DNA of 64,000 nt from Paracentrotus lividus (taxonomy: Eukaryota; Echinodermata; Echinoidea; Camarodonta; Echinidae), in the NCBI GenBank assembly GCA_940671915.1, contig CALNVZ010003433.1, positions 18,595,533 to 18,659,532 of the forward strand, read 5' to 3'. Below the pieces are notes generated by a model. It saw only the letters and a program-made list of their open reading frames with translations, did not search any database and was not told where the DNA came from. The translations under genes were made by a program, and so were the position numbers. Below are positions 25,901 through 36,829 of the stretch, piece by piece (the stretch's first letter is position 1; every line of letters starts with the position of its first letter).

Positions 25901-28577
25901 ATATCAACCCCTCTCTTTATCGTGATAAGTATATATAACATAGCGAGAATCAGAAAACGACAGGCTATTCTATGCAACTAATGTTTATAATAATGAACAT
26001 TGTTTTAACACCTTAACCTTTCTATTTCTCTCTCTTTCTTCTCATTCTCAATTTTTTATCGCTGCTTGTCTTTTTCCTCTCGAGCTAGCTTTATTTGATT
26101 ATTTCTTCCCTTCCAGACGCTTACGCCAAATGTTTAGATCGGGAATTCGTTTCTCATGTAAAAAATTGTGGCAATGTTGAAATGAAGTGATTGTTCTCTA
26201 TTTTTTTTCCACGTAACTAGGTTATTTCTTTAAGGATATTTGAAAATGAATATATCTTTGTCCTATTCCTCAAGAATTTAGCCCGAAAAAGCTGGTGAAA
26301 AGCTGGAAAAGTTGTCAATATATTAGGAATTATCTCGGCTTCTTGTAGAAGCCCGTCGTAGCAGACTAACACTTCGCTCGGCTTCTGTAGAAGCCCGTCG
26401 CATCCAAAGGGTTGAGTGTTAATCTTTGTCGTTTTTAAGCTAGTACATGCATTTTAACATAATGACACTAATGTATACTATTTGCAATTCATTTTACACA
26501 ACTTCCCAAATATGAATTATATATGCTGAAGGCCATGTTTGTTATTGAAAAAATACATGCAGTGGAGGATCCAGTCGGGGTGCAGGGAATGCATCCCCAT
26601 AATTTGATAACCACTCATAATTATAAATCTCAAATTTTAGAACATTTTCGACTGCTCCCCCCTCCATTTCTCACATTTTCAAATCCTGGTTTGCCAATGC
26701 ATTGTGACCATGATAGTTACATGATACAGAACATGTAACTTGTCTTCAGCATTACATCATGGCATAACTGTGAACTACAACATTCATACACATGTTGCCT
26801 TGTCCCTTGACACTTCAGAATTTATGAGGATTTTTACTTGATCCGGGTTTAATTACAGAATTGTGTTAAGGTCAAACAACAACCTTAAAAAAAAAATCCA
26901 CACAAATGTCATATGACTTGTTTTAACATGTTTTAAAATCTGTCATGAACCTCATTCTTGAAGCATTTTTCATGTAAACCTCTTTAATATTAGTGCTACT
27001 ATCTGTTTAACTTGATTTTATTTAATTAGTCAACAATAAGTGCTTAGAATATCAATATTATAATATTGTATTGAGCGCTATATAAATGTTATTTATTATT
27101 ATTGATTAAATAGTGTTGCATTAAAAAAAAACTTTTTGTCCTAACACAGGCTGCCAATTACTTAGACATCAAAGGTCTATTAGACGCTACATGCAAGACA
27201 GTAGCCAACATGATCAAAGGCAAGACATCAGAGAGATACGTAAGACTTTCAATATTAAGAATGACTTCACCCGGCAGAAGAAGAACAAGTAAGTAATCGT
27301 GTAAATGAATATTTATGTAGTGCAATTTACTCCTGGTGTAAAGAGGTGCTTGGGACCAAGCCAATTATATTGTACATGTAATGCTGAACACAAAGATTTG
27401 CACATGTTTGTTTAAAATTGGGACCTTGGGATTGCCATTTTTTAACAAAATGTTGTTTAATATAATTATATATATAACAGGAGTAGAATGTATCATGGTT
27501 AAATGTAAAGAGGGTTACAATATTAGATATGGCTCCACTTATGTATTTTCTATAAAAATTGGAGATGTGGTCGTCGTAATATAAAGCATAAAGGACAAAG
27601 TAGGTTTAGAATATAAAATATAAGCGGTATTTGGTGTTGGGCAACAAAGGAATTGCAAATTTTATGGGATAAATGCAAACGTAAGAAATTATCAGAATAA
27701 ATACATTTCTTAAAATGACTTTTCTAGATTTTCCTTTCAGCACGAGTTTTAATGTGCCATCATTGAATGGGTGCTAGGGACTATTGTCATCTGGTCTATG
27801 TGATAATATTTGAAAATTATCACAGGAAATATCTCACATAAATATACACAAACAGGTGTATCCAATAGTATGTACATGTACATTTCAGGTGTTCTTGATT
27901 GAAGGTTGTATATTACACAGGAAATGCCTTATATGAAATATACACCAGCATCTGTGGAACAATTAAAAGCATCATGAAATGAACGATGCCAGAATGGTAA
28001 TGTGCATGAAATCAATAAGCAATTAGGGCGGCCTAATTTGTAAACAAGGAGGAATTGAAATTTACAATGAGTCAATGAACTTGTAGAAATGAGTTGCAGT
28101 GTTCGCATAATGTAAACATTAATATTGTAGCTCAACACATGATTTAGAGTTTGAATTTGTTGAACATTTGGACAGTTTACAGTGTGAATGTACTGGAATT
28201 CAGCAATTTCTGTACTCATGGGCAACAGTCTGTTCGTCCTATTGAATTTTTATCAATCTATTATATAATTGCTTACCGTAATTGCTTATAAAGAAAAACC
28301 TGGTTGATTGTTATTGTTTGAAATGTGAGTTACATAAAGATGATTTTAGATGGAAGTTGACAAATTTTTATTTCCATATTTTTCTGATATTTCCCTCCTT
28401 CCTCTCTTCATCTTTCATTCCCTGTCTCACTTACTCCCTTTCTCTCTCCCCTTCTCTCTCTTCTTCTCTCTCTCTCTCCTCTTATTCCTTGTCTCACTTT
28501 CCCACCCTCCCTCTTTCTCTCCCTCATTTCCCCCTCTGCAGGTAAGGAAAGAGAACAGTTGGTGCGAGGAGAAATAA
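19847..28577 (+). CDS. SKP1: SKP1, S-phase kinase-associated protein 1 (four coding exons)
   Basis: Adaptor subunit of SCF (SKP1-cullin-F-box) ubiquitin ligases; it binds the cullin through its N-terminal BTB/POZ fold and the F-box through its C-terminal helices. Coding exons are 19,847-19,939, 25,101-25,313, 27,150-27,288 and 28,542-28,577, all with GT/AG borders and matching phases (1, 0, 0). The expected protein is about 162 residues against 163 in vertebrates. It starts [18 protein letters not shown], contains [17 protein letters not shown] and the acidic stretch [18 protein letters not shown], then [14 protein letters not shown] and [12 protein letters not shown], and ends [11 protein letters not shown]. 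As written here the frame is broken by single-base losses in exons 1, 2 and 3. Exon 2 is intact at 1,794-2,008 and exon 1 at 31,541-31,637, so these are probably sequence errors. The true gene is probably on the minus strand, upstream side facing 37 kb. Confidence 0.93.
20051..20128 (+). pseudogene. Tandem duplicate of SKP1 exon 1 in intron 1 (arm 2)
   Basis: About 180 bases downstream of exon 1, a second copy of the exon with its flanks. It keeps an ATG and reads [20 protein letters not shown] and IKTMLE in the better arm 3 copy. The true exon's donor GAAG-GTAAG has become GAAGTTAAG, so a phase-1 splice into exon 2 is not possible. The only nearby GT would give the wrong phase. I call it a dead duplicate exon. 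Confidence 0.75.
20363..20895 (+). repeat. Left arm of a large foldback element (arm 2)
   Basis: This block pairs in inverted order with 24,150-24,690. The outer end is AGGAGTGGGCTATAAATGGG; the inner end is ATGCTTTTGTGTGTACAATG. It includes TCCAAGATGGCCGC, GCATTGGGGGCTAAATT and CGCCCCTCTTGAC. The two arms once faced each other across a short loop and are now about 3.2 kb apart because a LINE lies between them. Confidence 0.65.
20950..24110 (+). mobile_element. Truncated LINE (reverse transcriptase), split by a hAT-like element (arm 2)
   Basis: Non-LTR retrotransposon relic on the plus strand. With frameshifts it reads [20 protein letters not shown] and SKCFD, then GIPQGSPLGPLLFLIFINDL and the catalytic [12 protein letters not shown] near 21,510. 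After the insertion at 21,588-22,703 it resumes with [36 protein letters not shown] and [10 protein letters not shown]. The endonuclease and earlier parts are missing. The last 380 bases occur twice in tandem (about 23,325-23,697 and 23,698-24,080), and the 3' end is an AATA microsatellite. It sits inside the foldback element in SKP1 intron 1. Not active. Confidence 0.85.
21588..22703 (+). mobile_element. hAT-like DNA transposon relic inside the LINE (arm 2)
   Basis: Terminal inverted repeats CATAGCTGCCAAC at both ends; the flanks GTAAATGC (arm 1) and GTAAATGG suggest an 8-base target duplication, as in hAT elements. It interrupts the LINE reading frame between the YADD region and VNKLSLNV. 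The left end is strongly palindromic (AAAAATTCGTAATTATTACG). Inside is a frame with a BED-like zinc finger: [10 protein letters not shown], then [16 protein letters not shown]. An ATT microsatellite and a GCGCGAAGCGCGA stretch follow. No transposase catalytic core is present. Confidence 0.65.
24150..24690 (-). repeat. Right arm of the large foldback element (arm 2)
   Basis: Inverted partner of 20,363-20,895, from CATTGTACACACATAAGCA to TATAGCCACTCCTAATG. Several indels and substitutions between the two arms show they are old, unlike the near-identical palindrome arms. Confidence 0.65.
24722..24957. mobile_element. Short foldback element with telomere-like centre (arm 2 copy)
   Basis: Mirror copy of 2,159-2,394, with CCTAACCCTATCCCTAACCC in the centre. 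It lies in SKP1 intron 2, just upstream of exon 2. Confidence 0.65.
25101..25313 (+). CDS. SKP1: SKP1 coding exon 2 (arm 2)
   Basis: Starts after CATCAAACAG and ends TTATTTTG before GTGAGTT. It is 213 bases; the intact copy in arm 1 is 215. Two bases are missing near its start, in the run coding DEEDDD and IPLP, which shifts the frame. It encodes LGMDEEDDD through LFELIL. It holds CAHDQEF where nearly all SKP1 proteins I know have a tryptophan in place of the histidine. Confidence 0.9.
25429..26411. mobile_element. piggyBac-like non-autonomous element (arm 2 copy)
   Basis: Mirror copy of the element at 690-1,674, flanked by TTAA (25,425-25,428) and TTGA (26,412-26,415). It lies in SKP1 intron 2, about 110 bases after exon 2. 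The hairpin GGCTTCTTGTAGAAGCC is near the right end. Confidence 0.6.
27150..27288 (+). CDS. SKP1: SKP1 coding exon 3
   Basis: Begins after CTAACACAG and ends GAAGAACAA before GTAAGTAATC. It encodes [20 protein letters not shown] and MIKGKTSE, followed by the [12 protein letters not shown] region. It is 139 bases where 141 would keep phase 0 at both ends; one base is missing in the SEEIRK codons and one in the TPAEEE codons. This exon lies just beyond the mirrored region, so there is no second copy in the window to compare with. Confidence 0.9.
27289..28541 (+). other. SKP1 intron 3 with long CT-rich microsatellite
   Basis: The intron runs from GTAAGTAATC to CCCCTCTGCAG. Its last 150 bases (about 28,390-28,536) are almost pure pyrimidine, with TCTC and CCCT runs, an unusually long polypyrimidine tract leading into the acceptor. 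I recognise nothing else in the rest, which is AT-rich and outside the mirrored region. Confidence 0.8.
28542..28577 (+). CDS. SKP1: SKP1 last coding exon and stop
   Basis: Follows CCCCTCTGCAG and encodes [11 protein letters not shown] then TAA, the signature C-terminus of SKP1 that contacts F-box proteins. Phase 0 matches the end of exon 3. The 3' untranslated sequence can be followed only to about 28,653, where the chimeric third arm begins. Confidence 0.93.
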   Translation, partial: VRKENSWCEEK

Positions 28578-28744
28578 CTACCTGTACTCCATCTTACTAC
28601 TCCAATATATTTATGCAGACTATGTTTGATTGCACGATTTTACACGCATTTAGGTATTCTTTAGAAGTATGTGGGTTGCGTTTCAATAACATACTATACG
28701 TTTTATCAATATTGACTTTCAATTTATTTCTTTTGTACCATTTA

Positions 28745-29861
28745 CATAGCTGCCAACATTTGAAATTTCAAATTAGTAATGATCAGATAAAAAAACACAG
28801 AAATGTGCGCAAAGCGCACATCACGAGCGCGAAGCGCGAAGTCCCTTGCGGCCGGGGTCCAGGGCCCGCCTAAGGGCCCTGGAAGCTCTGGGGTTCTAGA
28901 CGCTCTCTGGTGCAATCTGAGCCCTATTTTGGAGCATTTAAACCTTTTTTTTTTCTGTTGTTTTTAGGGTGGAGCTTAGGTTTGAGAAAATTATTGCCAA
29001 AAATTTTTCATGAATCTGAAGATGAATGAATAACCATGATAACTCAATGAAATATGAGCATTCACAATATCACTTACATTGTATCAATACATTTGGATTA
29101 TTATTATTATTATTATCCAAGTAGAATGATGTAAACAAGCACTCAGCTCGCGTAACATTTAAATCCTGCGAAGTTGACATCCATGAAGTTATCTTGGGTG
29201 TGGATGAAGATTCAGATTCAAAATTCCCGATGTGAAGTTTTGATTTGGTATGCAAAACAATGTCACTACGGCCGCCATGAGCGATGGAGATATCCCTTCG
29301 ACATATCGTACAAAATGCATGTTGTTTGTTTTTTCCCGATTTGGTGATGAAGTCAAACTCTGTTCCATATTTGCTGTTGTAACATTGTCCCTTTTTACGC
29401 TCCATTTTCCACCATTTATGGTCCAAAACTAGAGAAGAAGAGGAGACAAAATACGGTTCGCTAGCGACATCACAACTGCATCACACACAATACACACACA
29501 AGTACAAGTGCTCGTACCATACCTGTGTGTATGCACTAACATCAACATGCATGTTCACGCGAACGCGGTTTTCGTCTTTCGCTGTGTGATGCACTAAGAC
29601 CAACGTGCATGTACTTTGAATGGCCTTCCGCCTTCACTACGAATGCGCTGTTTCGTGTGTTGCTTTCATGTGCACGTACGTACGTACGCGCGCGCGTGTA
29701 GACTACACAGAACATCATATAACACGTGCGTGATTCGTCATAATATAATACATGTATAATGGCGCTCATATTCGTAATTTTTTAAGGTTGCATTCGTATT
29801 TTCGTATAAAGGGTAAAAATTCGTAATAATTACGAATTTTTCGTAACAGTTGGCAGCTATG
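28745..29861 (-). mobile_element. hAT-like relic (arm 3 copy)
   Basis: Same element with CATAGCTGCCAAC ends. This copy keeps the longest open frame (next entry). Confidence 0.65.
29070..29426 (-). pseudogene. BED-type zinc finger fragment of the hAT-like element
   Basis: An open frame of 118 residues starting [20 protein letters not shown]. It carries a C-x2-C pair (CTIC) followed by H-x5-H (HTKSKLH), the pattern of BED zinc fingers found at the start of hAT transposases and domesticated relatives. The frame then runs into the ATT microsatellite coding a run of asparagines and stops. No dimerisation or catalytic region follows, so it is the N-terminal stump of a transposase. Confidence 0.6.
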
Positions 29862-30564
29862 CATATTACTAATATTTCCAAATCATCCTGTAGTTAGACG
29901 TAATAACTTCTTACTTTTATCCGAAATATTAAATGACAACATCATCTGCATAAATATTGCATGAACATGATATTAAACTTTCACTTAAATCATTAATAAA
30001 AATAAGAAAAAGTAATGGGCCTAGCGGCACTACCCTGGGGAATTCCTACAGAGAGATTATTAAATTTAGACAATTTCTCATGACAATAAACAGTTTGCTT
30101 TCTACCAGATAAATAATTAATGAACCATCTTAACTCATTATTTTAACACCATATCTTTCCATTTTTTTCAATAAAATATTGTATCAATGCAGTCGAAGCA
30201 TTTTGATATATCTAAAAACAGCGCCAACCATCTCGCGTTCGTGAAAGCATCATACCAATCCTCTAAAAGTTTAGTAAACTTGTATTGGCATGGTGATTAG
30301 TAAGAATGCATACTGATCAATATTTATGAAATTGTGTTTTTTAAGATAAAAAAGTAACTGACTCTGGACTTCTTTCTCCAGTAGCTTTGTGTTTTATTGA
30401 AGAATAACAAAAGATATCATAAATTTGACTATGTATTCTTGTAAAATACATGATGACATTTGGACATACCAAGTTTGGTCACAGTCAGTTGATAAATAAA
30501 TGAGATCTCAGGGTGTAACGGAGGAAAATTAGTAAATTATATTAATGTACATGCAATTGCACTA

Positions 30565-31110
30565 ATACATTGTACACACAAAAGCATTGGAAACCGCTTT
30601 TATTTTTCAAAGATTGGTCACGAAATGTGTTATTTCTCTGCAACCGTACCCCCGATTTTCGCAAATAAGGTCTTAAAATGTGTGTTAAACGTCAATTGCA
30701 AAAGTCCAGAATATTTTTGTCCGAAATATTTTTGCATTGACAGATTATCAGGAAAAATGTCAAGAGGGGCGGGGCCAATTTAGCCCCCAATGCAGGGATA
30801 TAGAGGGTTATTTCTACAGGTGAAGGGTTGACACTACTTCTTGTTGCATAAACAGATTGCCTGTCCTCCAATACATAGGATTAGACACCAGAACCAGCGA
30901 AAAAGACCCCAAAATGGCAAAATTATGGCTGAAAATGTAATTTTTCAGGAAAACAGCGGCCATCTTGGATTTTTGCCCTGCACACTTTTTTGTGGGACGC
31001 AAGATCAAAAATTTTGTCATTTCATGTTGAGGTAGGATATATGGAACAGAAAAAAACTGTTACCAGGACAAAACAAAAAATCACCCATTTATAGCCCACT
31101 CCTGATAACA
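30565..31110 (-). repeat. Foldback element arm (arm 3)
   Basis: Arm 3 counterpart of 20,363-20,895. Its partner is absent because arm 3 starts inside the LINE. Confidence 0.6.
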
Positions 31111-31349
31111 TTGAGAGATAGACATAAAATAAGAGTGGGGGTACATGCCAGGCAAAATTTTAGCCAAATCAGACCTCATTTGTCAATTACCACAAGTATT
31201 ACAATTTTCAGTAAAACAAGTCAAAGACTTTGCTTAATTTTCTAATATCTTCGATATATATTTAAGAGGTGGACATGTAATCCCCATTTAAGTTTGCTCA
31301 GGAATACCAGTATTTTTTCTAATACAAAATGACTGCAACATATTCTTAA

Positions 31350-31428
31350 CTTCAAGCATGGTCTTGATGATGACGGACTGCCTGGCTACTTCTACTTCAA
31401 ACACCTCCCCATTTTGATTTTCTGACAT
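31350..31428 (-). pseudogene. Tandem duplicate of SKP1 exon 1 (arm 3 copy)
   Basis: Best reading of the duplicate exon, open from its ATG to TMLE. The whole duplicated unit is about 180 bases: 31,261-31,440 repeats 31,441-31,620, including the CATTTAAGTTT and GAATACCA stretch in the intron. Confidence 0.75.
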
Positions 31429-31540
31429 CTTCAATACATATTTAAGAGGAGGGCATGTGATCCCCATTTAAGTTTTCTCAGGAATACCAACTACTTTTGT
31501 TTTTCATGATGGGTTCAAATTGACTGCAACATATTCTTAC

Positions 31541-31637
31541 CTTCAAGCATGGTCTTGATGATGACAGATTGCCTGGCTACTTCTACTTCTACTTCAAACA
31601 CCTCCCCATCGGAGCTCTGTAACTTGATGTTTGGCAT
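31541..31637 (-). CDS. SKP1: SKP1 coding exon 1, intact copy (arm 3)
   Basis: Ninety-seven bases: 32 codons plus one base, giving phase 1 as in other animals. It encodes [20 protein letters not shown] and [12 protein letters not shown] without a break. It follows an acceptor-like CTTTTCACAG and ends GAAG before GTAAGAAT. This is the cleanest copy and sets the start codon for the gene. Confidence 0.92.
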
Positions 31638-32115
31638 CTGTGAAAAGTGAAACGTTAGCAGGTTTAAGATATTTTCTGTAACTCTTCTTGTGTTTGATTG
31701 ACTGCACAATCTGAAATCCATGATCCGTAAATTCTTTAAGCCAGGCCTGACTTGAACCTGCAATGTGTAACATGATGATTTTTTATTTACAGCAATTATA
31801 TGGCGGGTACAGAAAGCATCCACTGCCATCCATGCAACTCTGGGCCCACAATCCATAAACTACTATATTTTCTAAGATCTTGTCTACACATGTACATGTA
31901 TGTAGTCATATCTGAAACACATTATAATGCACTAATGAAAAAAAAATCAATATCAGATTGTAGCAAAGCAATCGGCGATCCAGCTATAGATGTAAATTCA
32001 AATAACAAACTGCATGTCTTATGTGTGTCCATAAGGAAAATGGGTACCAAATAACAAGTTGCACTTCACAAATTTTTCATTTGTAAACAGAATTCATCAT
32101 GCATCCAATCTTTAG

Positions 32116-33228
32116 ACTACAAATTGAAGATGCTAGTACTAGATGTTCGTATGGTACATTTTGGCCAAATTGAGTTATTTGTATTTTTCAACATGTTAGA
32201 ATGTGTACTTTAACTTGTAAGTATTTAAAAATCAATATTTTAATTACAAAGGGTCAAATTGGCACTCCATTGTTTTCACACAAAGCAACTTTTTAGTACT
32301 AGATGTTCCTATGTGCAGTCATCTAGAACTAGAAGTACCTATGTGACATGACCAGCCAATCAATACATGCATAGCAAGTCACATGATCTGTTCAATGCAC
32401 ACAGACCTGCATACGCAGTGTGTAGTGCCTAAAGACAGCAAAATTAGATGCTTTTTGAACAACATTTAAATCAATCATAATTAGGTCTTCAATGATTTCA
32501 ATATATTTAGATTTTTGCAAAACCATCACCACCATGTTAGGAAAAATCAACATGATCATGATCATTATGCCTTCTATCAGTGAAAATAATTTGTCATAAC
32601 TTTTAGTATGTGTATCAAACAAGCGTATATAATGTGGTCATTTTTATGTCTTTAATAGCACAGTATATACATTGTACATATCTTAAAACTTATGACTGTG
32701 ATGACCAGCACAGTGATGAAATATGTGTCATTTTTTTTTTACTTAATGTAGACCTTTTAAATCTGAAAAATAATCACCAAAATCATGGCTTATATGACTA
32801 TAAGGCACACGATAACCAAAAATACATCATGATCAAGATGGTGATGATGAACTGCCAGTTCACTGATAATATTTTTCTGTTAATATCCATGTGAATTTAA
32901 TAAAACTACCATTTTACCATAAATATCTAAATATAATGTTGTTTTCATTATGATGTTGACTTTTCAGTACTAGAAGTTCCTATGTGCACTATTATAGAGC
33001 TAAAAATTCCTATGTGCAGTTATTTGATTATTGAAAATCAAGAAGTATTATATTCCTGGATTATGCATCAAAACTTTCCTATACATGACAGAATGTCAAT
33101 CTGAAAGTTTGACATCTATATGATATGAAATATGATTTGTGGACATATTCAAAACTTTTAACCCTCTGTTTCTCAAAACTGATTTGATGTAACATAGGAA
33201 CATCTAGTACTACTATCTTCAATTGTGT
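32116..33228. mobile_element. Element with GTACTAGATGTT inverted ends (arm 3 copy)
   Basis: Arm 3 copy; here the ends CAAATTGAAGATGCTAGTAC and CTACTATCTTCAATTG are clearest. Confidence 0.5.
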
Positions 33229-34004
33229 TATCACACAAGCCAGTAAATAAAAGTAGATTCCTGATAGATCCAAATTTTAGTTTTTCAGAGATTACAGTTT
33301 CTGAGATAAGATAGTTTTGGCTGTTTCCGACAGGTACGCAAACCAGAAGCACTGGCTCAGAATACCAGCTTGGGCTGCTGGGAGTTTAAACTAACGGGCG
33401 CAACAAACAGTGTGTGAGCACATCCTGTTGACTTTGTACAAGTACATGGGTCAGAATATATCACATTAATCAAAAAGTAACTCCATAATAGCTTAATTAC
33501 CATGCCAATTCTCATTCTATTTTGTTTATTTATTTATTTTTTTTTTTTGCAATAAACAATTCTTCACATAACATGAAAGTATCAACAAATCCTCTACAAA
33601 TATAAACTGTTTTCCTGAGATTGCTCCATTTTGAAGTAATAACGTCACAAACTATTCACTTCTGAAAGGGCAAAGTATCGAGTCAAAATTGTATGTCGCC
33701 AATATGAAACATCCCATACATACAACACACAGCCAACGTGCATATTATCGATCAATTGCTTAACTTAGCTGCAGTCTCAAACATTCTCTGTGCTCTCAGT
33801 CCTATGTTTGTTAGTACATGTATGACTTCCCCTCCAATTTAAAAAAAATCATTCATTCCCACTGTAAAAATAATACAAGTGCGAGTAATGTATGTTAAAC
33901 TTTTTTTTTATACCAAAATTTGGCAACTTGCGTCAGCTTTAGACATGATTGCTGAGAAGTGGCATTTCATACATTTTGTCGCCCAAGCATCATGACCAGC
34001 TAAT

Positions 34005-35390
34005 ATACGATCCTCTCCCCCTCACTATACACACTCTTCATAGACAAACTGATTAAGACGTTGAGAGAGAGGCACCTGGGTTGCTGTTTTGGAGGAAGAT
34101 ATACAGGGTTAATTGTTCTAGCTGACGATGTGGCACTCTTAGCCCCCTCTTCTAATGAACTGCAGGATATGCTAGAAATCATCCACTGCTATACGAAGAG
34201 ATGGAAATATACAATCAACCCCACCAAATATGCTGTGGTTGTCACCAATGAGAAGTATAGTCCATTGGAACAGAGACAGCAATCGTCATGGCAGCTGACT
34301 GATGGGCAAATGATTAAGAAGGTGATCCAACATCCGCACCTTGGAATAAATTAATCTTCCATACGGACAGACCCCACTTCAGAGATTATTGTAAGAGGCT
34401 CGAAGACCTTCTACCCTCTTCATCCCAAGAACGCTATTTGGATCATCCGTCCTCTCATTGACATCCCACCAGGCTTTAAATTTTTAAGAAGATCCTTGGA
34501 ATCCCTCAATCTGCTGCTAATGAGGCAGTCTTTCTTCTTACTGGCCTTATACCTCTGCACTCTAAAGTGGAACAGAACACCCTTCTCACTATTGGACAGC
34601 TCATCACTTTGCCTCAAGAACGGTTTGAGAAAAGAACACTCCTCCATGCATCTGTTCAATCAGTCCCACTTATCAAATCCTGGAATAGACTTCTCTCCAG
34701 TCCAGGTATGCTCTTCCAGATCTCTCATCATTGATGGAGCACCCTGTTCCTTACCATGTAAGTGGAAACTGATGGTCAAGATATCTATTAATGCAAAGGT
34801 TAGACAGTATATCCGGGATGCCATATCAGTTAAGTCAACCCTCTCTATATGGAAAAAACCTTGACTTTCCTCCACCTTCATTGCTTATCTTCTCAGTAGG
34901 CTTCGCTCCACACCTCCGTAAGGCCCAGATCGTAAGAGCTCAGCTCCTTACTCAAACATATCCCACCGAAGGGTCTATGACAATTGGCAAATCCCAAACA
35001 GCTACCTGTCCGTTATGTAAATTACTTTATGAGGATGTGCTCCACTTCATATCTACCTGCCAGCAACTGCAAACCCGAGAAACCTTCATAAGAAAGGCCA
35101 ACGAGATTCTTACTGATTCTCAAATTACAGAAACATTAGACAGAGACGACCCTTCAACCTTTATTCAACTAGTTCTTCTGCCTAAACCAGACCTCCCTCT
35201 TGCTAAAGTTAAATTTTCACGACCCTTGTCCTCGATTTCATTCTACAAATCGACACTCTGAAATCATCTTTAATCATGGACTTCAAGACAAACCATAGTG
35301 ACAGCCTGACCACTTTAAACATACAGACTTGAACGAGTGCCTGCTGATCTCCAAAGCAAACGGAGGAAGAAGAAGAAGAAGAAGAAGATC
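34005..35390 (+). mobile_element. Second LINE fragment with C-terminal CPLC/HxxxxC motif (arm 3)
   Basis: Plus-strand relic of a non-LTR retrotransposon. With frameshifts it reads LFIDKLIKTLRERHLGCC, GGRYTGLIVLADDVALLAPS (the catalytic ADD box) and CYTKRWKYTINPTKYAVVV. A long connector and then TATCPLCKLLYEDVLHFIST and C follow. The latter, two cysteines then histidine and cysteine, is the zinc-knuckle-like motif at the C-terminus of several LINE families. The 5' half is missing. The 3' end is a short GAA microsatellite. It is antisense to SKP1, in the candidate first intron. Confidence 0.75.
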
Positions 35391-36503
35391 ATATGGACCA
35401 AGTTTACAAGTCAAACTTTGATCACACTGCACTCCTCTTTCTTTAGCTGGATCTTTTAACCAAACTTTGCAAAACGTTGCAGAATTACTGTAAAGGATTA
35501 GTATCAGATGCTTCAACACTGCAGATGATTTCTAGAAACATTTTGGACAGAAGGTGACAGGTGAGTGATGAAGAGCAAAAAAGAGGTGGCAACCTTCTTC
35601 TAGAAAGTCAACTAAAAAATAATGTTAAGACTTTCTTAGTCATTTTCGTTCACTATTTTTGTTTATTTAGAATTGTAAGGAAATGAGAAATTGTTGATAT
35701 TTTTTTTGCTCATTATCATATTTGAAATTTGCACAAAATATAGACACTCCATCATCCACTTACACTTATGCATGGTCAATTCATAATTGACCTTGCACTG
35801 GGAAGTACCTTATCGCAGCAGTTTTCTTCCAATGGAAAGTCAATGCAGAAAAGTGTCTTGAGCACCTACAGCCAAGTCAAGGTGGCATACCCAAAAAGGG
35901 TCTAAAAATTCTACTAAACAAAATTTTAAAAATCTAATGGAAGAATTATATTGCAATGAGACTATAGATTATCTTAATCTATTTTTAGGTAGGATTAAAT
36001 CTGGTTTCGCTAATTATTATTGAGAAGTTTCCTAATCAACCAAGAGGGCGACAGACAGCCATTTTACAGTACTGACTAATGTTGGTTTGCAGCTGTATGT
36101 GTCCATCATCATGCCTTTTTTTTCCAAGGACTGCATTTCGCAAGAGAACTAAGAAAGTTGCACATTCAATTCAAACATGTGAAAACAGTGAGGTCTATTA
36201 AACATTAAAATCTAAAACTAGTCTTTATATACAAAATTCATACAGCAAAAAATAAAATAACGTTGTCGTAAGTATATGTCACATTTGAAATAATAATTTG
36301 AAAAGCGTCTGTTCTAAATTTATTAAGTTATTTCACTGCACAAATAGCAATGGATGGGGCTTCAGTTTATTCGATCATGAAAAATCGAGCTACACAGACA
36401 AAAATATACCTATTCTATTAACAAACAGGGACAGATTATCATTGAATTTTACACAGAAATATGGTGAAATCATTTAAACATTAAAAAGTGCATTTTTACT
36501 CAC

Positions 36504-36640
36504 TTTTAAGCTTTAGGAACTCTGCTATGGCGCAATTTAACGTGACGTTTCTTCGGACGTGATGACTCAGATAAGGTTGTTTCTAGGATCGTGCGCGTTG
36601 CATTGTGGGTTTCGGAATCGGAATACATTTTATAGTATTT
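36504..36640 (-). promoter_or_regulatory. SKP1: Candidate SKP1 promoter and untranslated first exon (arm 3)
   Basis: Read on the minus strand, a CpG-containing stretch carries CCCACAATGCAACGCGC, a GATA site (CTTATCT), TGAGTCATCACGTC (AP-1-like plus CRE-like) and AACGTCACGTTAAA. It ends GAGTTCCTAAAGCTTAAAA immediately before GTGAGTAAAA, a strong splice donor. SKP1 exon 1 starts at its ATG and needs an upstream untranslated exon, and this is the best candidate about 4.9 kb upstream. There is no transcript support in hand, so the start site is only approximate. Confidence 0.4.
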
Positions 36641-36829
36641 TAATTTGGGATCTGTTGTTTCGCTCAGCGCCCGCGCTGAGCTCATATCTCACCAGCTGCC
36701 CAATCTCCTCAAGAAAAAAGTAGGGCCTATATATCTACAATGAAATATATACAAACTGTACTCGAATCCATACATGTTATTGAAGTATCGGCGACTCAAT
36801 TTACATATCTGGATATTGTGAAATTGAAA

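Larger units (their letters stand above)
13997..27085 (+). repeat. Palindrome arm 2 (SKP1 locus, plus orientation)
   Basis: Reverse complement of arm 1. It is the only copy that runs on into SKP1 exons 3 and 4 (27,150-28,577), so the plus-strand SKP1 model is drawn here. Its coding exons carry small frame-breaking losses that are absent from other copies: exon 2 lacks two bases against arm 1, and the exon 1 start codon reads TTG where arm 3 has ATG. This pattern fits reading errors in a single locus better than decay of a duplicated gene. Confidence 0.9.
28654..30530 (-). mobile_element. Truncated LINE, arm 3 copy (partial)
   Basis: Only the 5' half of the LINE relic is present, because arm 3 begins just past the hAT-like insertion. 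YADD lies near 29,950. Confidence 0.8.

Noticed and set aside
1..28000. A natural giant palindrome (as in amplified genes or sex chromosomes)
   Set aside because: The spacer resembles an adapter, the differences are mostly indels, and a third partial copy plus a 25-N gap are present. Artefact explains all of these with fewer assumptions.
28282..28577. Frames coding serine, leucine and proline runs upstream of SKP1 exon 4
   Set aside because: They translate the CT microsatellite of SKP1 intron 3.
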